Below are positions 1 through 5,335 of a DNA stretch of 6,443 nt, piece after piece. Position numbers and translations under genes: made by a program. The notes below the pieces were generated by a model. It was not told the origin of the DNA. It did not search any database and was given only the letters and a program-made list of their open reading frames with translations. How positions within the stretch are numbered: the first letter of the stretch is position 1; every line of letters starts with the position of its first letter. The DNA is taken from positions 1-6,443 of the forward strand of contig JABEVI010000264.1 in NCBI GenBank assembly GCA_013044085.1, in the 5' to 3' direction. This DNA is from Steroidobacteraceae bacterium. GTDB lineage: Bacteria > Pseudomonadota > Gammaproteobacteria > Steroidobacterales > Steroidobacteraceae.

Positions 1-2772
1 CGGATGCGACCGGAGCGATAAGCCTAGATGGACATAATCCTCGACCACCTCGCCGCCCCCAGGCAGGGATTTCAGGGCAAATGCCGGTTCCTGGAGTTCC
101 GAAACCGGCTGATTGGAGCGATTGGTGACGGCCGCGAACAGCGGTAACGCCTCGTCGCGCAATGCCCTGATCGCCCAAAGCGCGTCACGCCGCGCGAGTT
201 TCAACGATGGGCGGAACGCGTCGGCCTCAGCCATCTGCACCAGCGCAGCCGTCGGAATGCCGGCGCGGCTCCAGAGGTCATCGACCGAGGCGAAGGGATG
301 ATTGGTGCGGGCCGCAATCATTGTAGCAACGTGAGAATTGGCGATTCCCTTGACCATGCGCAGGCCCAAGCGAACGGCAAACCGGCTTTCGTCATGGGTC
401 GGCTCCAGCGTGCAGTCCCAGCGGGAGGCGTTGACACAGACCGGTCTGATCTCGACACCATGGTCCCTCGCATCGCGCACAATCTGCGCCGGCGCATAGA
501 AGCCCATCGGCTGGGCATTCAGCAGGGCAGCGCAGAATACGTCCGGGTGGTGGCATTTCAGCCAGGCGGATGCATAGGCGATCAGCGCGAAGGAGGCCGC
601 GTGGCTTTCCGGGAAACCGTAGCTGCCAAAGCCTTCGAGTTGCGAGAAGGTGCGCTCGGCAAACGCCTGTTCGTAGCCGTTGGCGACCATGCCGCTCACC
701 AGCTTGTCGCGAAAATGTGAGACCCCACCGGTGAATTTGAACGTCGCCATTGAGCGACGCAATTGATCCGCCTCGGTCGCGGTGAAGCCGGCACACTCGA
801 TCGCCACGCGCATCGCCTGTTCCTGAAACAGCGGCACGCCGAGGGTTTTACCGAGCACTTTTTCGAGCTCCGGCTTGGGATAGAACACCGCCTCCTTACC
901 CTCGCGCCGGCGCAGATACGGATGCACCATATCCCCCTGAATCGGTCCCGGTCGCACGATCGCGACTTCGATGACCAGGTCGTAGAAGGTGCGCGGTTTC
1001 ATCCGCGGCAGCATCACCATCTGCGCGCGGCTTTCAATCTGGAAGGTGCCCAGCGTATCTGCGCGGCGGATCATCGCGTAGGTGCGCGGATCTTCGGCGG
1101 GAATGGTGCCGAGATCGAGTTCGATCCCCTTGTGCTGCGCCAACAGGTCGAACCCGCGCTTCATGCAAGAGAGCATGCCCAAGGCAAGGCAATCGACCTT
1201 CATGAATTTCAGCGCGTCGATGTCGTCTTTGTCCCACTCGATGATCTGGCGGTTATCCATCGCAGCCGGTTCAATCGGCACCAACTCATCGAGCCGATCG
1301 CGCGTCAGCACGAAGCCGCCGGGATGCTGCGAGAGGTGGCGCGGCGTGCCAATCAATTCCCGCGCCAGATCGATCGCCAGTTTCAGGCGGCGGTCGTCGA
1401 GGTTGAGGTTCAGTTCTTCGGTATGTTTGGGTTCGATCCCGTCTTCCGACCAGCCCCAGACTTGGGCGTTCAGTGCGGTGATCAGGTCTTCCGGCAGGCC
1501 GAGCGCCTTGCCGACGTCGCGCAGCGCCCCTTTGGTCCGATAACGGATCACGGTTGAACAAAGGGCTGCGTGATCGCGGCCATAGGTGTCGAACACCCAT
1601 TGAATGACGATCTCCCGGCGTTCATGTTCGAAATCGACATCGATATCCGGCGGTTCGCGTCGTTCCTCAGAGATGAACCGTTCGAACAGCAGATCGTTGC
1701 GCTCCGGATCGATTGAGGTGATGCCGAGCACGAAGCAAACCGCGCTATTGGCCGCCGAGCCGCGCCCCTGGCAGAGAATGCCTTGGCTGCGGGCGAAGCG
1801 GACGATGGAATTCACCGTCAGAAAATACGGAGCGTAGTCGAGTGTCTCGATCAGGCGAAGTTCATGCTTGAGGATGGTGACGATTTCGGCGGGCACCCCG
1901 GCCGGGTAGCGGTGCGCCGCACCTTCCCAGGTAAGTTTCGTCAAGGCTTCCTGGGCGGTGAGGCCGGGGAGCACATTTTCGTCGGGGTATTGGTAACGGA
2001 GTTCGTCGAGTGAGAACCGGCACCGATCCGCAATCTCCTGGGTGCGGGCCAGGGCTTCAGGATAACGGCTGAACAGCCGGTGCATCTCCGCGGGCGGCTT
2101 CAGATAGCGATCGGCATGGCGCTCCCGCCGGAACCCCGCATCATCGATTGTGCAGCCATGGCGGATGCAGGTAACGACATCCTGCAGAATGCGACGCTCC
2201 CTGACATGGAACAACACGTCGTTGGTCACGACGGTCGGCACCTTTGCGCGCGCGGCCAGGTTCGACAGCTCGAACAACCGCAATGCATCATTGGGCCGGC
2301 GTCGCAAGGTCAACGCCAGATAGGCGCGATCGCCGAACGACAGGGCCAGGCGGCGGAGGTCCCGCGCGCAGGCGTCATCGGCTTCCCCAGGCACGAGCAC
2401 CGCGATCAGACCCTCGGCATAGGCGACCAGATCGGACCAATCGAGACGGCATTGCGCCTTGCCGCCCCTTTGTTTGCCCAAAGACAACAGGCGGCATAAC
2501 CGTGCGTAGGCCGGGCGGTCAGTCGGATAGACTAGCAGCGCCGTGCCGTCGGTCAGATCGAGCCGGCAACCGACGATGAGATGCATGTTGTTCGCCTTGG
2601 CCGCGACATGGGCGCGCACGATTCCGGCGAGGCTGTTGCGATCGGTAATGGCCAGTGCTTTGAGGCCGAGATATTCCGCCTGGGCGAATAACTCGTCGCA
2701 GGAGCTGGCACCGCGCAGGAAACTGTAATGCGAGGTGCAGTGCAATTCGACATAGGCTGCATCGGTGCTCAT
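1..2772 (-). CDS. dnaE2: Error-prone DNA polymerase DnaE2 (ImuC), C-terminus cut by window edge
   Basis: This is the catalytic subunit of the damage-inducible ImuA-ImuB-DnaE2 mutasome, a C-family DNA polymerase related to the Pol III alpha subunit that carries out translesion synthesis. I translated all 924 codons by hand and the frame stays open to base 1. An N-terminal PHP domain starts with ELHCTSHYSFLRGAS (residues 9-23) and continues with ALAITDRNSLAG near 40-50. The polymerase core has GRGSAANSA (336-344), the catalytic aspartate motif PPDIDVDF (374-381) and the third aspartate in KVDCLALGML (D527). GTFQIESRAQ (575-584), RPGPIQGDMVHPYLRRR (607-623) and GSYGFPESHAASFALIAYAS (716 onward) are family blocks. 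A helix-hairpin-helix region lies near 800-860. The last visible residues, EDYVHLGLSLRSHP, are typical of DnaE2 just before its C-terminal OB-fold part. Family members are about 1050-1150 residues, so roughly 130-200 are missing to the left. The start ATG overlaps the imuB stop as ATGA, with a weak GGGA 7 nt upstream, which suggests translational coupling. Identification is firm. Confidence 0.97.
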   Translation of the reverse strand, partial: MSTDAAYVELHCTSHYSFLRGASSCDELFAQAEYLGLKALAITDRNSLAGIVRAHVAAKANNMHLIVGCRLDLTDGTALLVYPTDRPAYARLCRLLSLGKQRGGKAQCRLDWSDLVAYAEGLIAVLVPGEADDACARDLRRLALSFGDRAYLALTLRRRPNDALRLFELSNLAARAKVPTVVTNDVLFHVRERRILQDVVTCIRHGCTIDDAGFRRERHADRYLKPPAEMHRLFSRYPEALARTQEIADRCRFSLDELRYQYPDENVLPGLTAQEALTKLTWEGAAHRYPAGVPAEIVTILKHELRLIETLDYAPYFLTVNSIVRFARSQGILCQGRGSAANSAVCFVLGITSIDPERNDLLFERFISEERREPPDIDVDFEHERREIVIQWVFDTYGRDHAALCSTVIRYRTKGALRDVGKALGLPEDLITALNAQVWGWSEDGIEPKHTEELNLNLDDRRLKLAIDLARELIGTPRHLSQHPGGFVLTRDRLDELVPIEPAAMDNRQIIEWDKDDIDALKFMKVDCLALGMLSCMKRGFDLLAQHKGIELDLGTIPAEDPRTYAMIRRADTLGTFQIESRAQMVMLPRMKPRTFYDLVIEVAIVRPGPIQGDMVHPYLRRREGKEAVFYPKPELEKVLGKTLGVPLFQEQAMRVAIECAGFTATEADQLRRSMATFKFTGGVSHFRDKLVSGMVANGYEQAFAERTFSQLEGFGSYGFPESHAASFALIAYASAWLKCHHPDVFCAALLNAQPMGFYAPAQIVRDARDHGVEIRPVCVNASRWDCTLEPTHDESRFAVRLGLRMVKGIANSHVATMIAARTNHPFASVDDLWSRAGIPTAALVQMAEADAFRPSLKLARRDALWAIRALRDEALPLFAAVTNRSNQPVSELQEPAFALKSLPGGGEVVEDYVHLGLSLRSHP

Positions 2773-4337
2773 CCGAATATCCCATGCAGGAACCAGCGAT
2801 GCGAACCGGTGGCACCATCTTCGCCATCCCCGGCCCGGAACACCCAGAACCGCTCGCCCGCATCATCCTCGATCTGAAAGTAATCCCGGACTGCGATCAA
2901 CTCGGCGTCGCGCTTCCACCATTCGCCAAATATCCGCTCAGGTCCGTCCGCACGTTTGACGCGACGGCGGATGCCACGCCAAGTGAAGCTGACGGGTGGT
3001 TGATCTGGGAGCAACGCGACGGTCTCGATCGGTTCGGGGTTTGGCAGAAGACGCGTCGGCCGAGGCCAATGATCCGGCCAGTTCGTTTTGGTCGGTGGCG
3101 CGGTCGCCGCGATCCGTCGAAGCGAGCGTTCCGGCACATCGCTCGCGACCGGCGCAAACCGATATAGTCGGTCGGCTCCGATCCGATTGGCGATGGTATC
3201 AATCAGATCTGAGATGTCGGTCTCCGGTTCATCTGCGAACAGCGATGTCAGCTGCTTCGGCCCGAACGGTTCGGACCGTGCCGCGCAGAGCGTCATGATC
3301 TCGATGCCGAAACCAGGATCGATCGTCTCGATTTTGTCGCATAGCATTCGCGTTAAATGTTTGACGTTTCGCACGGGGGCCGCGGTGCCGACACGGATCG
3401 CCTGGGATTGTGCATCGACCCGATTAAACACCATATCGAGTTGTCGCGCGCCGAGTCCTTTGGCTTCAAGCATGGCGCAGAGTTTGGCGACCAGGTTGCC
3501 TGTATAGCGGGCGATGGTTTCCGCAGCGCCGATCGGCTCGACAAAATTTTGGCGCACTTCAATCAGATCCGGCGGTCGCGCCGCTTCGATCGCCTCGGCC
3601 AAGGTGCCGAATGCCTGATCCAGCCTGCGGTGCAGCTGCGGGCCGAACCGTAATGCGAGTGGCGCGCGCGGTTGTTCGGCCAGATCGTCGATCCGTTCAA
3701 ACCCCAGCCGACGCAAACGGGCGACCATTTCTGGAGGCAAGCGCAAAGCAGCGATTGGCAATGTGAGCAGAATGTCGCGTGACTGGCCTGCCGGTGCGAC
3801 GAATATCGGGTTGGCGACGAAGCGCGCTAGCGCATGCGCTGCCCCCCAACTATCCGCCATGGCGGCGCGCGCGGCAACGCCCGCATCAGCCAACCGGACG
3901 ATCATGTCCTGCAGCATCGGTGCCTCGCCACCCCGCAGATGCGCCGCTCCGGTCGCATCGATAACCAACCCGTCCGGCGGATCGGCCGCAACAATCGGCG
4001 CGTAGCGGTGCAGCGCCCAAAGCGCTAAGCGATTGAGCCCTGCGCGATCGGCCAGCGGTTCCGCGTCCCTGATCGTCAAGCCGGGTATTAGGGCCTGCGC
4101 CTGGGTCACCGGCATGCCGATCCGCAGGCCAAAATCACGCGCTACACCGTTGGCCGCGAAAACGATCCGCCGATTGCCGTCCCGATCGGCGAGGATCAGT
4201 GGTTCCTCAGGCGACGGCGGTGCGATGTCCGTGAGTCCCGACACCGGCTGCCCCGGCAACGGACCCAAGGCGCGCCGGTCCCGATTGTGCCGATCGATCG
4301 GCCAGTTCGGCAGAAACAGCGAGACGACCCTGGGCAT
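2769..4337 (-). CDS. imuB: ImuB, catalytically inactive Y-family polymerase homologue, clamp-binding hub of the mutasome
   Basis: ImuB bridges DnaE2, ImuA and the beta sliding clamp in the mutasome (family knowledge). The 522-residue protein opens with MPRVVSLFLPNWPIDR, the usual ImuB N-terminus. Y-family palm and fingers span about 1-180, the thumb 190-235 and the little finger 255-355. Catalytic acids are missing: the N-terminal strand (VVSLFLPNW) has no aspartate, and the SIDE-like site reads VIDATG (125-130), keeping Asp127 but having Ala in place of Glu. QLTSLF (362-367), just after the little finger, fits the hexameric beta-clamp-binding motif. The C-terminal block, with GPERIFGEWW and RDYFQIEDDAGERFWVFR, is the conserved ImuB tail domain. 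An upstream in-frame ATG at 4370 would add 11 residues. I chose 4337 because GGAGG lies 6 nt before it and because homologues begin there. The 5' end overlaps imuA by 131 nt and the stop overlaps the dnaE2 start by 4 nt. Confidence 0.95.
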   Translation of the reverse strand: MPRVVSLFLPNWPIDRHNRDRRALGPLPGQPVSGLTDIAPPSPEEPLILADRDGNRRIVFAANGVARDFGLRIGMPVTQAQALIPGLTIRDAEPLADRAGLNRLALWALHRYAPIVAADPPDGLVIDATGAAHLRGGEAPMLQDMIVRLADAGVAARAAMADSWGAAHALARFVANPIFVAPAGQSRDILLTLPIAALRLPPEMVARLRRLGFERIDDLAEQPRAPLALRFGPQLHRRLDQAFGTLAEAIEAARPPDLIEVRQNFVEPIGAAETIARYTGNLVAKLCAMLEAKGLGARQLDMVFNRVDAQSQAIRVGTAAPVRNVKHLTRMLCDKIETIDPGFGIEIMTLCAARSEPFGPKQLTSLFADEPETDISDLIDTIANRIGADRLYRFAPVASDVPERSLRRIAATAPPTKTNWPDHWPRPTRLLPNPEPIETVALLPDQPPVSFTWRGIRRRVKRADGPERIFGEWWKRDAELIAVRDYFQIEDDAGERFWVFRAGDGEDGATGSHRWFLHGIFG

Positions 4338-5004
4338 CGCACGCCTCCACTTCAAAATCGGCACTCTCACCTGCCCGGCACCGGATCAATTCGACATGCC
4401 AGCGCGCCCGCCCAATCCCTGGCACTGGTAATGGCGCCGAAGGCAGAACGCTCACCCGCCATCGCGTGGTCGCGGCGGTCGGTTGTCCAAAATCATTGGC
4501 ATCGGCCTGGCGTCGCCAGCGACGCAGCGCAATCCCCGGCGTGCCCGAACTTTCCGCCGCCAATTGCAATCGCCGTGAATGGGTCATCGAAAGTCGGCCA
4601 AGCTCGGCGACCACGCCGCCCAGACCACCATGGCGCAAACCTTCCTCGAAACAGGTCAGCACGGATGCTTCGTCACCGGCCTCGACATAGATCACACGAT
4701 CGGCTGACAGACCGGCTTGAGCGATGGCAGGCGCGAATAGGTCCGGTCGGGTCAGGCACCACAATACGGGTCCTTTGGTCCTCGCCATAATTCCGGCTGC
4801 AAATAACGCGGCCGCTGCGCCATCGATCGCCCCGTTGCCGCCCCCTGCAACCTCATGCAGCGCGCCCATGGTAAGCCCGCCACCGGGCAGCCGCCCGTCG
4901 AGTTCATCCACCCCGAACGGCAGAATGGCCGACGCCCGCTTGCTACCGGCTTCAATCCGCCGGATTTTCTCGCGTAATGCATTCATAGTGGGCGCTTGTT
5001 GCAC
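4207..5004 (-). CDS. imuA: ImuA, RecA/SulA-like mutasome accessory protein
   Basis: First gene of the SOS mutagenesis operon. ImuA proteins are RecA-fold relatives (also annotated SulA-like) that work with ImuB and DnaE2; their exact role is less settled. The 265-residue product has a basic N-terminal helix (LREKIRRIEAGSKR, 10-23), then the hallmark LPFGVDELDGRLPGGGL (28-44) and GALHEVAGGG (47-56). The stretch at the RecA Walker A position reads GGGNGAIDGAA and has no P-loop lysine, so ATP binding of the RecA kind is doubtful. GPVLWCLTRPDLFAPAIAQAG and RVIYVEAGDEASVL follow, then GGVVAELGRLSM at the Walker B position. WHVELIRCRAGESADFEVEACDAQGRL is the usual C-terminal block. The last 40 or so residues overlap imuB and become Ala/Gly-rich. 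The start is GTG at 5004 with AAAGG 12 nt upstream, a rather long spacing. An ATG at 4986, giving MNALREKIRR, is an alternative but has no visible ribosome binding site. Confidence 0.93.
   Translation of the reverse strand: MQQAPTMNALREKIRRIEAGSKRASAILPFGVDELDGRLPGGGLTMGALHEVAGGGNGAIDGAAAALFAAGIMARTKGPVLWCLTRPDLFAPAIAQAGLSADRVIYVEAGDEASVLTCFEEGLRHGGLGGVVAELGRLSMTHSRRLQLAAESSGTPGIALRRWRRQADANDFGQPTAATTRWRVSVLPSAPLPVPGIGRARWHVELIRCRAGESADFEVEACDAQGRLAVSAELADRSAQSGPARLGSVAGAAGVGTHGHRTAVA
4344..4348 (-). promoter_or_regulatory. Ribosome binding site of imuB, inside imuA
   Basis: GGAGG on the minus strand, 6 nt before the ATG at 4337. It lies within the imuA coding sequence and decides the imuB start in favour of 4337 over the in-frame ATG at 4370. 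Confidence 0.8.
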
Positions 5005-5034
5005 GTGCTGGATCAGCCTTTCAGGGGAGATAAT

Positions 5035-5049
5035 GTTCTTTATTTGTTC
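5035..5049 (-). promoter_or_regulatory. LexA operator (SOS box) of the imuA-imuB-dnaE2 operon
   Basis: GTTC-TTTATTT-GTTC on the plus strand (GAAC-N7-GAAC on the minus strand) matches all eight fixed bases of the direct-repeat LexA box of Alphaproteobacteria. The spacer is AT-only. It lies about 30 nt upstream of the imuA GTG and covers the candidate -10 element, so bound LexA would block transcription. The position, orientation and downstream genes all fit the known SOS regulation of this operon. Confidence 0.9.
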
Positions 5050-5070
5050 TTATCACTCGCCGAGAGTCAA
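5042..5070 (-). promoter_or_regulatory. Candidate sigma-70-type promoter of imuA
   Basis: On the minus strand TTGACT (5065-5070) is followed after 17 nt by ACAAAT (5042-5047). The -35 matches the consensus at five of six positions and the -10 at three of six. The -10 lies within the LexA box. Transcription would begin near 5035, giving a leader of about 30 nt. The -35 is convincing; the exact -10 is less certain. Confidence 0.6.
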
Positions 5071-5132
5071 CCCAGGAAAACAGGCGCCGACGCTATAATG
5101 CAGGTTACCGGCACGGAGCTCTTTGAGTCCTA

Positions 5133-5159
5133 CAACGAGATCGCGCGTGCATCTCGTTG
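5133..5159. repeat. Perfect 9-bp inverted repeat with 9-nt loop
   Basis: CAACGAGAT (5133-5141) and ATCTCGTTG (5151-5159) are exact reverse complements around a 9-nt centre, cgcgcgtgc. No run of T follows on either strand, so it does not look like an intrinsic terminator. It could be an operator for a dimeric regulator or a hairpin in a transcript. It lies between the two divergent promoters, about 90 bp upstream of the imuA -35 on one side and about 120 bp upstream of the helicase -35 on the other. Confidence 0.75.
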
Positions 5160-5224
5160 ACAATGAACCGTTCACCGGCAGTGCATGCTGTGCCAAGCGA
5201 CCCATCAAAATTTTTTCGCGAGAT

Positions 5225-5236
5225 CACGGGCCCGTG
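5225..5236. repeat. 12-bp perfect palindrome
   Basis: CACGGGCCCGTG is self-complementary with no loop. It lies about 43 bp upstream of the candidate helicase -35. It may be a small operator or chance in G+C-rich DNA; no terminator-type T tract adjoins it. Confidence 0.5.
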
Positions 5237-5278
5237 GCCCAACCGAACTCACTATTAGATTGATTAACGGATTAACAC

Positions 5279-5307
5279 TTGCGAACAAAACAGGAAAATC
5301 GGATAGT
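5279..5307 (+). promoter_or_regulatory. Candidate helicase promoter with a near-match LexA box in its spacer
   Basis: TTGCGA (5279-5284) and GATAGT (5302-5307) are 17 nt apart, each matching the sigma-70 consensus at four of six positions. An AT-rich stretch lies just upstream (about 5250-5278). Transcription would start near 5314, about 22 nt before the GTG. GAAC-AAAACAG-GAAA (5283-5297) overlaps the spacer and matches the alphaproteobacterial LexA box at seven of eight fixed bases. The promoter is plausible; LexA binding is uncertain. Confidence 0.42.
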
Positions 5308-5322
5308 CGACCTCAACACGGT

Positions 5323-5329
5323 AAAGGGA
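5323..5329 (+). promoter_or_regulatory. Ribosome binding site of the helicase gene
   Basis: AAAGGGA ends 6 nt before the GTG at 5336. It supports this non-ATG start; the only other in-frame candidate downstream of the stop at 5273 is a TTG at 5279, which I see no reason to prefer. Confidence 0.7.
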
Positions 5330-5335
5330 CCGAAA

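Larger units (their letters stand above)
5005..5335. other. Divergent intergenic region between imuA and the helicase gene
   Basis: These 331 bases hold no convincing gene; short open frames here either run antisense or shift out of the helicase frame. Regulatory content includes the imuA promoter and LexA box at its left end, the 9-bp inverted repeat and 12-bp palindrome in the middle, and the candidate helicase promoter at the right end. Two AT-rich patches (about 5028-5055 and 5205-5300) stand out from the G+C-rich coding DNA. I recognise no tRNA or riboswitch here. Confidence 0.8.

Noticed and set aside
763..1557. 264-codon open frame on the plus strand, antisense to dnaE2
   Set aside because: It is the complement of a fully conserved stretch of DnaE2, has His/Arg/Gln-rich composition typical of antisense frames in G+C-rich DNA, and matches no family I know.
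1..2772. Possible frameshift or stop in dnaE2
   Set aside because: Hand translation from 2772 to 1 shows one open frame with conserved family motifs throughout and no internal stop.
4338..4370. Upstream in-frame ATG for imuB at 4370 giving an 11-residue extension
   Set aside because: The extension MRVPILKWRRA is unlike ImuB N-termini, while the ATG at 4337 has GGAGG at 6 nt and begins the conserved RVVSLFLP block.
4287..4790. 167-codon plus-strand open frame antisense to imuA and imuB
   Set aside because: It is opposite two well-supported genes, rich in Pro and Arg, with no recognisable domain.
5094..5099. Perfect TATAAT on the plus strand in the intergenic region
   Set aside because: No -35-like hexamer lies at 16-18 nt upstream (cccagg at 17 nt) and no gene starts close downstream. 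I do not call it a promoter, though it could serve a small transcript.
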